Source: Lewinellaceae bacterium (GTDB lineage Bacteria; Bacteroidota; Bacteroidia; Chitinophagales; Saprospiraceae). Taken from it: 64,000 nucleotides of DNA. The stretch covers positions 248,001 through 312,000 of the forward strand of contig JADJYW010000012.1 of NCBI GenBank assembly GCA_016719605.1. Reading direction: 5' to 3'. Positions 43,142-52,722 of this stretch are shown one piece after another (positions within the stretch are counted from its first letter, which is position 1; every line of letters begins with the position of its first letter). The notes under the pieces were generated by a model. The model was given only the letters and a program-made list of their open reading frames with translations, was not told the origin of the DNA and did not search any database. Position numbers and translations under genes: made by a program.

Positions 43142-45023
43142 TTACATTTTCACCAGCGTCACCTGCATAACCCCAACCGCCGCGCCAACGACGCGCAGGG
43201 CATACACGCCCGGCGCCCAATGGCCACCAACCTGCAGCCGGTCGGCGCCCGCCGGAAGTTCCAATTGCTCGATCACCCGGCCCGCGAAATCCACAACTTC
43301 CAGCCGGCAAGCACCGGCGCTGGTCGGGATTTCCAGCCGAAACTCCTCGAAAAACGGATTGGGCCAGGCCGCCAGACGGGTGTCGTCACCGAGGATTTGG
43401 GAGCGTTTGGCAGCCGCATCGGGGCCTTGCACGGCTTTGCTTTCCGCAGGAAGAACCAGCGCAAGGGTCTTGTCGGCGGTGATTTTTTGTTTGAACAGCA
43501 TCGTCTGGCCGTACCCTTCGGCGCCGGCAGCGATGTCGTACAGCCCCGGCATCATATTCTCGATGCGGAAGAATCCGTCGTCGCCGGTGGTGGTTTCCCC
43601 AGGCGCCACCGAAGGAAAATAGTGCCACGGTCGCATTGGGCACAGGCGCACCGTCGGCTTCGCGGACAACCTGACCGTCCACCACAAGTCCACCGGTGGA
43701 GTACAGCGCCGTGTTCAGCAGGCGCACGTCGCCGCGCTGAAAATAAACCGTGAACTCCTGGCTCTGGAATCCGGCGCGGCTGATGCGCACGGTCGCGTAA
43801 CCCTCCCGGGCTTGTCCCGTTTTGAACGTGCCGTCGGGCAGGGTAGTGGTCTGGTCGCTGCCGACGACCTCGATGGTGGCGCCGGCCAGCGGGTTTCCGG
43901 TAAGGCCGTTGACGATCGTGCCTTCGAGGTAACAGGCGCGGACGTAGGTGGGCGTCAGTACCCACAGTTCGCCCACATTGGCGCCCGGCACATTAATGGT
44001 GGAGGCGATGATCGTGCCCGACGGGAAGTACGGATAGGCCCCCCAGCAGCCGTCGAAACCGCTGCCGGCACCGACGGGATAGGTGTCGTAGTTGCCCACC
44101 TGCACGAGGTTGTCGGGGCGGGTGATGTCCACAATAGTGAACCCGTCTTTGTACCAGGAGGTGATGGCGAAGTTGCCGCGGATGATGGTGTTGTGCACGG
44201 CGGAGTTGGCGCCGGGGTTGCTCTGTATTTTATCTAGCAGGCGGATGTTGTCGGGGTCGGACACGTCGTAGGCGGCGAGGAAAGAGTTGGCACGCTCGTC
44301 GGTAGTGAGCAGGGTTTTGCGGTCGTCGGTGAGCCAGGTATTGTGGGTGAAGTTGTCGGGCGTGTTTTGGGTGGCGAGCAGTTGTGGGTTGCTCTTATCG
44401 GTCATGTCCACGATCGCAAATCGGCCTTGATAGATGTGGCCGGAGTACATGGTGTCGTTTTCCACATAGCCGTCGTGGATGTAGCCGAGTTGGTCAAACT
44501 TGCCGGCGTAGGTCGGATTGTACGGGTCGGCGTTGAGGTCGAGTACCTTGGCGCCACCGCTGAACAGGTTACCGCCGTAGGCATAGAGGAAACCTTTGGC
44601 CTCGTCAATATCCAGCGCGTGGATTTTCCCCAGTTGGCCCTGAATGGGGCCGTCGCCGGCGTAGTAGTGGTAGTCGAGGTTTGCCGAAGGCAATTTGCTC
44701 AGGTCCACGATTTGGACTCCGGAGCCGCCCTCGCTGACAATGTAGGCGTAGTGCAGGTAGGTTCGGACTTCTTTCCAGAGGTTGTTTGGGCCGGGAATCT
44801 GTACGATTTGCACCGGCGCATCGGGGTCGGTGATATCGGCGATGATCAGACCCTTGGACGCGCCGATGAGCGCATATTCCCGTTCGGCAGCCGTGTAGCC
44901 CCACACATTGGCTACTGTCTGGCCGGGAAAGGTCATTTTGGAACGGAACGCAACATTGGTGTTTTGGGAAAAAGCCGGAACGGCGAAAAGGAAAGCAAGT
45001 AGTGCGAATGTGTTTGTGCTCAT
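43142..45023 (-). CDS. choice-of-anchor B secreted protein with T9SS tail (one frame break)
   Basis: About 627 residues. A signal peptide (MSTNTFALLAFLFAVPAFSQ) is followed by LVIVD-type propeller repeats (about 25-340; ALIGASKGLIIADITDPDAP, VQIVDLSKLP, FAIVDMTDKSNPQLL, FTIVDITRPDNLVQV), two carboxypeptidase-regulatory-like domains (about 350-430 and 440-530; LEGTIVNGLTGNPLAGATIE) and a T9SS sorting domain ending at 43142. The frame shifts near 43596-43602, between TVALFSFGGA and GETTTGDDGFFRIE. The family takes its name from variable C-terminal anchors; function unknown. Confidence 0.85.
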
Positions 45024-45044
45024 ATAAAACCGAAATTTTCGCCC

Positions 45045-45052
45045 CGAAGGTA
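45045..45052 (-). promoter_or_regulatory. -7 box TACCTTCG for the choice-of-anchor B gene
   Basis: The minus strand reads TACCTTCG, one base from TAnnTTTG and the same variant as seen before gyrA. It lies 21 bp upstream of the ATG at 45023. Confidence 0.35.
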
Positions 45053-45095
45053 GGAGGAAAGCCGGTGGTTTTTTTACTGTGGAGGCGTAGCGTAG

Positions 45096-45142
45096 TTTTT
45101 CACCGCAGATACGCTACATATCTGCGTATCTGCGGTGAAAAA
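45096..45142. repeat. perfect 19-bp inverted repeat with CTGCGGTGAAAA phrase
   Basis: TTTTTCACCGCAGATACGC (45096-45114) and its exact complement (45124-45142) flank a 9-nt loop. The arm words (CTGCG, GCGGTGAAAA) are those of the 72-bp tandem repeat at 35025-35198. Confidence 0.85.
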
Positions 45143-45349
45143 TCCTGAGGCTATCGGGATAACAGCAGCGGTATTTCAGGAGCGTGTAGCGCTGGAATCG
45201 GTGCTGGTGGTAGCGGTCATTCCGACGGGAAGATCGCAGACAAGGCAAGGTGGTTAAGCAAAATTTAAGCAAACCTTTAGTGGCCTATAAGGTCAGGACG
45301 GCCAGATTTGCGAAAAATTGTGGACATTGCAGTCCTAACACATAGCACT

Positions 45350-46027
45350 ATGCGCATCTTGTTAGTTGAAGATGAAACGGCGATTGCCAACTTTATAGCG
45401 GAAGGGCTGGAAGAGGAAGGCTTTGCGGTGGATGTAGCCTACAACGGCAAAGAAGGCCTGCGGCTGGCACTGGATAATCTGGCCGAATACGACCTGATTT
45501 TGCTGGATTGGATGCTACCGGGGGCGAGTGGTATTGAAATTTGCCGGGCCATTCGCAAGGAAAATCAAGCCGTTCCTGTGATTTTCCTGACCGCCAAAGA
45601 CACCGTGGACGATGTCGTGTTCGGACTGGAAACGGGCGCAAACGATTACCTCCGCAAGCCTTTTGCTTTTGAAGAACTGCTCGCCCGGATGCGAGTACTG
45701 CTGCGGAGTAGCACAGGCGAACAAAATATTTTCCGCTACGCCGATATCGAACTGGATGTGGCTACGCACCGGGTGCTGAAAGGCGGAAAACCGGTGGAGC
45801 TTACGCAGAAGGAATTTGCTCTGCTTGAATTGTTGTTGCGGAACAAAGGTAAAGCGTGCCGCCGCACCCGCATCATCGAAAAAATATGGGACATCAATTT
45901 TGACCACGACAGGTCTGTGATTGACGTGTATATCAACTTTTTACGCAAAAAGCTGGACGCCCCGAACCAACCCTCGTTTGTTCAAACCCTGCGCGGGATC
46001 GGCTACCGCATCAACGACGACGCATGA
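45350..46027 (+). CDS. OmpR/PhoB-family response regulator
   Basis: 225 residues. Receiver domain (1-120) with the phosphorylation site Asp53 in LILLDWMLPG, acidic pair VED near the N-terminus and Lys in LRKPFAFEEL. The winged-helix output domain (about 130-223) has ELTQKEFALLELLLRNKG, DRSVIDVYINFLRKKLD and TLRGIGYRI. The ATG at 45350 is chosen because MRILLVEDE is the canonical start. It overlaps the histidine kinase by 4 nt (ATGA). The regulon is unknown; the next genes encode membrane and iron-related proteins. Confidence 0.93.
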   Translation: MRILLVEDETAIANFIAEGLEEEGFAVDVAYNGKEGLRLALDNLAEYDLILLDWMLPGASGIEICRAIRKENQAVPVIFLTAKDTVDDVVFGLETGANDYLRKPFAFEELLARMRVLLRSSTGEQNIFRYADIELDVATHRVLKGGKPVELTQKEFALLELLLRNKGKACRRTRIIEKIWDINFDHDRSVIDVYINFLRKKLDAPNQPSFVQTLRGIGYRINDDA

Positions 46028-47395
46028 AACTAAGTTTCAGAAACCGGATTGCGCTGTTCACGGCATCAGCGGCAGCCGTTACCATCGGTCTGGTTTTCAT
46101 GGTGGTGTACGGCGTGGTTTACTTCTCGGCATACAACCACCTGGACGCCGATATCCAGCAAGAAAAGGAGGAAGTCCTGAACAGTTTGCATTGGGCGGGC
46201 GATTCGATTATCATCAACGACATGCCCGAGTGGGAGGAAAAGAACACCTCAGGTTGAGGTCAATCCGGTTTTTCTACAGGTGGTGCATCGCCGGGGCGAA
46301 CTGCGTTTCCGCTCCTCCAATTTACAAAACGATATCCTGATTTTCGACCCCGACCTGACCAGCGATTCATTTTTCAACAGTCGTATCGGCGATCAGCGCA
46401 TCCGGCAAGGACAGTTTCCGCTCTTCAACGACCGCAACGCCATCATTGGGCACCTGACGGTGGGCATCTCGCAGGAGGAGTCGGCCATCGTGCTGCACAA
46501 CCTGCGCAATACCTTGCGAATCGCTTTCCCGCTGCTCCTTTTCGTGTTGTTTCTGGCTACTGCTATCGCGGCATCCAGAGGTATTGCTCCGGTAAAAAAA
46601 CTGATACAAGCGGCATCCGGCATCAGTGGAACAAATATCAATACCCGCCTGCCGTTGCCGGAAAACAAGGACGAAATTTATCAATTGGCAGCCACCATTA
46701 ACGAACTCCTGGAGCGGGTCGAAAACGGTTTTCAACGCGAAAAACAGTTCACCGCCGATGCTTCGCACGAAATACGCACGCCGTTGACGGCTATCCGCGG
46801 TACGCTCGAAGTATTGCTGCGCAAACAACGCGAACCGGCACAGTACGAAGAAAAAATCAACCGGGTCATCGGCGAGGTGGACCGGCTGGATGCCATGCTT
46901 GACCAATTGCTGCAACTGGCGCGACTGGAAAGCGGTCACGTCTCCGTCCATCGAACACCGGTTGATTTGCAGATGCTCTTTCGCGCCCTGGCCGACAAGT
47001 GGCAGCCCCGTTTACAGGAAAAAAACATGGAATTGCGGGTGCAAATACCGCCTGCGGCAAGTGTCACCACCGATGCGGCCATGCTAAATGTGGTACTCGA
47101 CAACCTGCTCGGCAATGCCATAAAATACGGGAATACCGGCGGCCATATAGATTGCACCTGGCAATCTGAAAGTGTCGCGCTGGTCCTGCGCGATAACGGC
47201 CCGGGTATTTCTGCCGGGCAGTTGCCGTATCTCTTCGACCGGTTTTACCGCGTGGACAATTCGCGCAATACCGTCGTGCCGGGTTCGGGCCTTGGGTTGT
47301 CTATCGCAAAAAAGTTGGCAGATTTGCTGGGTATCCAGTTGTCTGTCAGTAGCCGGGAAGGGGAAGGGACGACCTTCGTGCTTGTTTTTTCCTGA
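46024..47395 (+). CDS. membrane sensor histidine kinase (frame break)
   Basis: About 457 residues when repaired. Membrane helix (about 8-35), periplasmic sensor region (about 36-165), second helix (LLLFVLFLATAIAAS), HAMP-like linker, then HisKA with the phospho-accepting His in FTADASHEIRTPLTAIRG and an ATPase domain with NLLGNAIKYG, RDNGPGIS and GSGLGLSIAKK. The frame shifts between 46238 and 46251. Two missing bases (one in an A run, one in a C run) would give WEEKEHLQVEVNPVF, the usual sensor-domain sequence. It partners the response regulator directly upstream (4-nt overlap). Confidence 0.9.
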
Positions 47396-47494
47396 ATGCT
47401 TTTAAGCCGATTTTTAGAATTCCCCAAGGCTGGTTAAAGGTACAGGAGGTCACCTTTGTCTTATCAAAAACGAGTTTACACAAAAGATAAGATT

Positions 47495-48001
47495 ATGAAC
47501 CAGGCCCATTTGCATTTACTGTTCAACCACTTGCCCATTCTGGGCACACTCTTCGGACTGCTGATTTTAGCGGGTGGTTTTTTCCTGAAAAACGATACCA
47601 TAAAAAGAACGGCTTTGGGAATGTTTGTACTTTCGGGGGTGCTTGCGATCCCGGCCTACCTTACCGGTGAAGGCGCCGAAGAAATCGCGGAGCGCCTTCC
47701 GGCCGTCACGGAAAATCTGATTGAGGCGCACGAAGAAATGGCCAATATTTTCCTGTGGATGGTCGGCGCACTGGGATTGATCGCTGCGGCGACGTTCTAC
47801 ACCGATCTAAGCGCAAAGAAGGCTGCACCCATGCTGTACACCCTCACGTTTGTCGCAGCTATCGGAACGATGGTATTTGCGCAACGGGTCGGCGCCTCGG
47901 GCGGCGAAATCCGGCACACCGAAATCAGGAGAGGTGCAACAACAGCCGCTGTTGAGAACGGTCAGGCAGGAGGAGGCCAGGAAAAAGACGACGACGATTA
48001 A
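47495..48001 (+). CDS. four-helix membrane protein, DUF2231-like
   Basis: 168 residues from the ATG at 47495. Four hydrophobic helices (about 8-30, 36-56, 85-108 and 115-138) and a charged, disordered tail. The N-terminal HLHLLFNHLPILGTLFG pattern is that of DUF2231-type membrane proteins, which carry conserved histidines and may bind haem or metal. It is 10 bp upstream of the MbfA-like gene and probably co-transcribed with it. Confidence 0.75.
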   Translation: MNQAHLHLLFNHLPILGTLFGLLILAGGFFLKNDTIKRTALGMFVLSGVLAIPAYLTGEGAEEIAERLPAVTENLIEAHEEMANIFLWMVGALGLIAAATFYTDLSAKKAAPMLYTLTFVAAIGTMVFAQRVGASGGEIRHTEIRRGATTAAVENGQAGGGQEKDDDD

Positions 48002-48011
48002 ATGAACAGAT

Positions 48012-49136
48012 ATGAAAACCCAGTCCGCACAGAGTTTTTTTGCCAGTGTCCAGACCGAAGTGGATGCCGCTTTTCTTTATGAAAAAATTGCCGGGGCCGA
48101 AACGGACCCCGGCATTGCGGGTATATTTCGGAACCTCGCCGAAATCGAATACGGCCATGCGGCCAAAATGCTGGAACGGTTGCAGCAATCCGGCACTCCG
48201 GCTGTTTTGCCGCCGCCTTCCTGGCGCGCGCGGGTGCTCGACCGCATCGGCAAAATTTTTGGCTATGACTACATCATCGGCGTGATGATGGATACCGAAA
48301 AGAGTATCGCCCAGGCTATTGTCCGACAAAAAGAAGCCGGCAAAATCCCGGTTACCGGGGAGGAAGGCAACCACGTAAAAATCCTGCAATCGCTGCTCAC
48401 TAACAAGCAGAGGGTTTCCGGGGAAGAGTTGTCCCGCATCGAAGGCCGGCACAAAACGGTCGGCGGAAATGCGCTCCGGGCCGCTGTGCTCGGTGCCAAC
48501 GACGGCCTGGTGTCCAACCTCAGTTTGGTCATGGGCGTGGCAGGTGCTACCAGCGGCCAAAGCGAAATCCTGCTCGCCGGCTCGGCGGGACTGTTGGCCG
48601 GAGCGCTGTCTATGGCCTTGGGGGAATGGATTTCGGTGAAAAGTTCGCAGGAACTCTACGAGCGCCAAATGGGGCTGGAAATGGACGAAATCATCGCCAA
48701 CCCGGAGGGCGAGGTAAAAGAGATCGCGCTCATCTACATCGCTAAAGGAATTCCGGAAGCACAGGCACATGAAATGGCCAAAAAAGCCATGTCGAACAAA
48801 GACGACGCGCATGCATTGCTGATCAAAGAGGAACTCGGTATCAATCCGGAGGAGCTGAAAAGTTCGGCGTGGGAGGCCGCGATCACGTCTTTCGTACTGT
48901 TTGCCATTGGCGCAATCATTCCGCTGGCGCCCTTTTTCTGGGGCGGCGGTTATCCGGCTATTTTAGCCAGTGTCGGGTTTAGCACGCTGGGCCTGTTTGT
49001 CATTGGCTCGGCTATTACCCTGTTTACCGGAAAGAGCATCTGGTTTTCCGGTGGACGGCAGGTGGTTTTTGGTTTGTTGGCTGCTGCTGTTACGTTTGGA
49101 ATCGGAAAACTGGTAGGAGTTTCTATTGCCGGTTGA
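48012..49136 (+). CDS. ferritin-like/VIT1 fusion (MbfA-like iron or manganese transporter)
   Basis: 374 residues. The N-terminal ferritin-like (rubrerythrin) domain (about 1-140) has EVDAAFLYEKIA, EYGHAAKMLERL and a second helix pair. The C-terminal VIT1/CCC1-like membrane domain (about 150-374) has RAAVLGANDGLVSNLSLVMG, LLAGALSMALGEWISV and four or five helices. MbfA proteins of this layout export iron and respond to peroxide or iron stress. The co-transcribed DUF2231-like protein and the upstream two-component system suggest a metal-homeostasis module. Confidence 0.88.
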   Translation: MKTQSAQSFFASVQTEVDAAFLYEKIAGAETDPGIAGIFRNLAEIEYGHAAKMLERLQQSGTPAVLPPPSWRARVLDRIGKIFGYDYIIGVMMDTEKSIAQAIVRQKEAGKIPVTGEEGNHVKILQSLLTNKQRVSGEELSRIEGRHKTVGGNALRAAVLGANDGLVSNLSLVMGVAGATSGQSEILLAGSAGLLAGALSMALGEWISVKSSQELYERQMGLEMDEIIANPEGEVKEIALIYIAKGIPEAQAHEMAKKAMSNKDDAHALLIKEELGINPEELKSSAWEAAITSFVLFAIGAIIPLAPFFWGGGYPAILASVGFSTLGLFVIGSAITLFTGKSIWFSGGRQVVFGLLAAAVTFGIGKLVGVSIAG

Positions 49137-49151
49137 GTACCTGGGTGCAAC

Positions 49152-49508
49152 TCAAAAAAACGCATCCTCCGCATGCCGAATGCTCTTCACCTCCCCGCGG
49201 GCCAGCAACACGGAAATGATGTCGAAACGAATTTCGCCCTCGTGGCCGATCTGCTCCATAAATGAGCCGGCGGTGCGGGCAATCATGTCCTGTTTCTTGC
49301 GGTCTACAGCCTCTTCGGGTCCGCCGTAGCTGTCGAGGGAGCGGGTTTTTACTTCTGCAAAAACAAGGCAACCTTCGGGCGACCAGGCGATGAGATCAAT
49401 CTCGCCCTTGCCGGAACGAAAATTCTGGCGAATAACGCGGTAGCCTTTTTCTTCGAGATAACCCACAGCGAGGGTTTCACCGAGTTTGCCAATATCGAGG
49501 TGGGTCAT
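49152..49508 (-). CDS. YraN/UPF0102-family predicted endonuclease
   Basis: 118 residues, usual length. The restriction-endonuclease-like motifs are present: GEIDLIAW with the metal-binding Asp, and FAEVKTR. It starts with the family's GKLGETLAVGYLEEKGYRVI. Function in the cell is unsettled. Its ATG overlaps the stop of the upstream small secreted protein (ATGA at 49505-49508), making it the third gene of the rlmL cluster. Confidence 0.88.
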   Translation of the reverse strand: MTHLDIGKLGETLAVGYLEEKGYRVIRQNFRSGKGEIDLIAWSPEGCLVFAEVKTRSLDSYGGPEEAVDRKKQDMIARTAGSFMEQIGHEGEIRFDIISVLLARGEVKSIRHAEDAFF

Positions 49509-49910
49509 ACGGGAGGGGTTGAGGCGGTTGAGTTAAAAGGGTAGGGGCGTTTGCCTTCCAGCCAATCAACATAGTCCACCGAGCCGAGCCGAAATTTGAC
49601 AGGCACCTGTGTTTTTCGCCCCAGATTGTGCTCGATGCGGCAAAAAAACGGCAGGTCGTCGGCAGACCAGCTGGGCGGAGGCAGCACGGATGCAAAAGTC
49701 GGAGATTGCTTCGGGCAAAATTCCGGCAGCATCGTTTTGGGGGATTTAATAAAACGGATGCTGCCGATGCGAGCAGATGCACGGACAAGGCAGTTGTTTG
49801 CGGGATTGACCCCGTTTTGTAAGGTATGCAACGACTGCACTGCAGGTTGCTGCGCGGGCGCAAAAGCGCTGCACAGGCAAATCAGCAGGATCAGCCCGGT
49901 CTCCTTCCAT
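49505..49910 (-). CDS. small secreted protein of unknown function (start disrupted)
   Basis: About 134 residues. In the sequence as given it is fused in frame to the RlmL methyltransferase. The junction looks artificial: a signal peptide-like stretch (GLILLICLCSAFAPAQQ) begins right after the methyltransferase end. Dropping one G from the GG at 49907-49908 would create an ATGA overlap that ends RlmL at ...YAGKK and starts this protein at MKETG. The mature part has LPPPSWSADDLPFFCRIEH and DYVDWLEGKRPYPF, with no known motif. It overlaps yraN by 4 nt. Confidence 0.55.
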
Positions 49911-51039
49911 TTCTTCCCCGCATACAAATCAAATTTCTGGAAATAACACTCCAGCGGCCCGTTGTACAGGGTGATTTTGCGCGAGGGCCGCAGTCCGAAA
50001 CGTTTCCAGGCCTCCATGTTGGAGGAAATGAGCCAGGCCGTCCAGCCGGGCCAGTGCTGTTTCAGCCGGTCGCCGATGCTTTTATAAAAAACCTCGATTT
50101 CTTCTACTTTAATGCGCTCGTCGTAGGGCGGGTTGGTGACAAGTATGCCGGGGCTATCCGGCGGCTCGACCGCTTCGAATGCCAGTTGATCCACCCGGAT
50201 TACCTGCTCCAGCCCGGCCGACAGGACATTGGTCGTTGTTGCATGGCGGGCGCGGACGTCCATATCGGATGCGAGGATCGGAAATGCAGGCTGCCGGATA
50301 CGGGCATCCGCCTCGGCTTTCACCGTTTCCCAGAGTTGTTTGTTAAAACCCTTCCATTTGAAAAAACCAAACGAGGCGCGGTTGTATTGGGGGGGCATAC
50401 GCATGGCGATCATGGCCGCCTCGATGGGCAACGTGCCGCTGCCGCACATGGGGTCTATGAATGTACTGTTGCCGTCCCAACCGGTGAGCAGGATCATGCC
50501 GGCGGCGAGCACCTCGTTCAGTGGCGCCTCCACGATGTCGCGCCGATAGCCGCGCTTGTGCAGGCTGTCGCCGCTGGAATCAAGCAGCAGGTGCATTCCG
50601 CGCCGTGGATGCGGGTGTGGATGCGCAGGGTAGGCGCCTCTACATCCACGCTGGGCCGCTGGTCGTAGCGGTCGCGGAACTGATCCACGATAGCGTCTTT
50701 GGTGAGCAGGGCGGCATACTGCGAATGTTTGAAATAGTCGCCCGCTACTACGGCCTCCACGGCGAAGGTATCCTGTACATCCAGGTATTTGCTCCAGTCT
50801 GTCTCGCGCACGGCCTGGTAGTAGGCCTTCTCGTTGGTGGCTTGAAAAGTGCGAAAGGGCACGAGTATGCGCATGGCCGTGCGCAATTCGTAATTGGCGC
50901 GGTAGAGCAGACGCTGGTCGCCGGCACATGACACGGCGCGTTTGAGCGTCAGGATATCGGTGGCGCCGAGGGCTTCCAGTTCGGCGGCAAGCACCGGCTC
51001 AAGGCCCTGGAGGGTCTTTATGATGATGGTTCTGGTCAT
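49907..51039 (-). CDS. rlmL: 23S rRNA (guanine-N2)-methyltransferase, RlmL-like (frame break)
   Basis: About 377 residues. THUMP domain (about 50-150) followed by a SAM-dependent methyltransferase with LLLDSSGDSLHKRGYR, FIDPMCGSGTLPIEAAM and the catalytic TNPPYDERI. It modifies 23S rRNA (G2445 in E. coli). The frame breaks at about 50596, where one more A restores HGAEMHLLLDSSG. The apparent C-terminal extension into a secreted protein is treated as a one-base insertion error at 49907-49908. It lacks the fused RlmK domain of enterobacterial RlmKL, which is normal for the phylum. Confidence 0.85.
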
Positions 51040-51063
51040 ATTGCAGCAGGTTTGAGGAGCAGG

Positions 51064-52692
51064 TTACAAAGTTGCAATCCGAATATCCCGCTCAAACATT
51101 TGTCCACCCGACTGCAGGCGGTACAAGTACTCGCCCGGCGCAATGTGCCATTCCGACGGTTTGAACAGAAATGTATGCGTACCCTTGGCGTGTACGCGGT
51201 TGACGAGGATACGCAGCACCTGCCCCGACCGACTCAGAAGTTGCAGCCGTACATCGCCGTCCTGCATGACCGCGTATTTGATTTCGATGGTACCCGGCAG
51301 GTCGGGGTGCTGATGGTGGCCGATCAGCGCGCACCGGGCGTTATCGCCGAGCACAGGCGCAAGGGCGGGCACGAGGCCGGGAATAGTTGGGGTGGGGCGC
51401 CCCAGCACAAAAGTGGTCAACTCGGGGCTGTTTCCCAACCAGTCTTGCAGCACGGTGGCGTAGATGTCGCGGAAATCCACGCTGAAAGGCGGATCGTAAA
51501 CGGGGTGCGGGTCGCTCAGGTCCTGGTAGTTCCCGACGAAGCCGTTACCGATGCCCCCGCCAAACAGCAGGGTGTGCGTGCCGGCGCCGTGGTCGGTGCC
51601 TTTGGAACCGTTTTCGTAGATGGTGCGACCAAATTCTGAAAACGTCATGCCCAGCACCTTTTCTTCGAGACCGCTGTTGCCGTAGGCAAGGTCATCATAA
51701 AAAGCGCGGACGGAGGTAGCCACCTGCTGGAGCAAAGACAGTTGGTTTTCGCGTTGCAGCACATGCGTGTCGAAGTCGGCGATGTCTACCATAAAAATGC
51801 GGGTACCGAGATTGCCCTTGATGAGGCGAGCGATGATGGCCATTTGGGCGGCCAACTTGTTGTCGGAAGGGTAGGGTACCTGGTTTTGCCCTTTGTTGTA
51901 GGCGGTTCGGATCGTCTCGGCGTAGCGGAAAGCAGCATTGGCGGTTTGGCGCACATAAAAAAGTTCTTGTTCGCGCCGGGAGTTGCCGAGCGTGTCCACG
52001 GGAAAAAGTTGCCCGGTCAGGGCGATCTGGTAAAATTCCTGCGGGCTGCTGACCGCCAGCGCCATATTGGCGTTTTCGGCGGTAAAAATCAGGTTGGCCT
52101 CCACGCCGATTTGCAGGGCAGGCGGCACCGACGGGGGTGTTTCGAGAAATGCCGGGTAGTCGTTGTCGAGAAAACGCCCGAGCCAGCCGGTGGTTTTCAC
52201 CTCGTCTCGTCCGGTGCCGGTCACGATGATATCCGAGGAGCGGAAGTGGCTGTAATTGGGGTTCGGGTAGCCGACATTGAAAAGGACTTTCATCATACCT
52301 TCATTCCAGAGCGGCTGCAACGAATTGGTTTGCAGCGGCATGCCGTAGTCGTCGCTGAGTGCCCACATCTGGTTTTCCTGAATGGCGATGGTCGGCCTGA
52401 GGTCGTAGTAGTTTTGATTACCGCGCTCAATGACGGTGTTCAGCCCGTCGTTTCCGCCGTCGAGGCGAATGAGCAAAAGGATGCGGTCATTGGAGCCACC
52501 GATGGACAATCCGGCCATCAGGGGCGTGGGCTGGAAGGCACGGACGGGGATACCGCCCAGCAGCAGGCTGCCCGCTCCCAGCAGGCCGGTTGCGGACAGG
52601 AAATCGCGGCGTGTCCAGTGCTGGTGTTCGCGTTCATGGGCCGCGCCGTGTTCGAGGGCGGCGCCGTGGCGCAGGGTATGTTTTTTGCACAT
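51064..52692 (-). CDS. DUF1501 secreted protein with Tat signal
   Basis: 542 residues. The N-terminus has a twin-arginine signal (RRDFLSATGLLGAGSLLLGG). The DUF1501 domain (about 65-470) has LLLIRLDGGNDGLNTV, FDTHVLQRENQLSLL, MTFSEFGRTIYENGS and GTDHGAGTHTLLFGG, a sulfatase/phosphatase-like fold of unknown activity. The C-terminal 75 residues look like a T9SS or FlgD-type Ig tail (LQLLSRSGQVLRIL to GEYLYRLQSGG). It lies 30 bp downstream of the DUF1800 gene; the two families regularly occur as a pair. Confidence 0.88.
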   Translation of the reverse strand: MCKKHTLRHGAALEHGAAHEREHQHWTRRDFLSATGLLGAGSLLLGGIPVRAFQPTPLMAGLSIGGSNDRILLLIRLDGGNDGLNTVIERGNQNYYDLRPTIAIQENQMWALSDDYGMPLQTNSLQPLWNEGMMKVLFNVGYPNPNYSHFRSSDIIVTGTGRDEVKTTGWLGRFLDNDYPAFLETPPSVPPALQIGVEANLIFTAENANMALAVSSPQEFYQIALTGQLFPVDTLGNSRREQELFYVRQTANAAFRYAETIRTAYNKGQNQVPYPSDNKLAAQMAIIARLIKGNLGTRIFMVDIADFDTHVLQRENQLSLLQQVATSVRAFYDDLAYGNSGLEEKVLGMTFSEFGRTIYENGSKGTDHGAGTHTLLFGGGIGNGFVGNYQDLSDPHPVYDPPFSVDFRDIYATVLQDWLGNSPELTTFVLGRPTPTIPGLVPALAPVLGDNARCALIGHHQHPDLPGTIEIKYAVMQDGDVRLQLLSRSGQVLRILVNRVHAKGTHTFLFKPSEWHIAPGEYLYRLQSGGQMFERDIRIATL

Positions 52693-52722
52693 TGTGTTTG
52701 TCGTTTTGGCTGTTAGTGGGGG

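Larger units (their letters stand above)
45024..45349. other. 326-bp divergent intergenic region
   Basis: It holds the minus-strand promoter box (45045-45052), the 19-bp inverted repeat (45096-45142) and, from about 45180 to 45349, the upstream region of the response regulator, in which no full -7 box was found. Confidence 0.6.

Noticed and set aside
42568..43753. Plus-strand open frames opposite dapB and the choice-of-anchor B gene
   Set aside because: They are antisense to conserved blocks of dapB and to a T9SS sorting domain; they only look prominent because those genes are frame-broken.
49505..51039. Genuine RlmL-secreted protein fusion
   Set aside because: A signal peptide in the middle of a cytosolic rRNA methyltransferase is implausible; a single inserted G explains the fusion.
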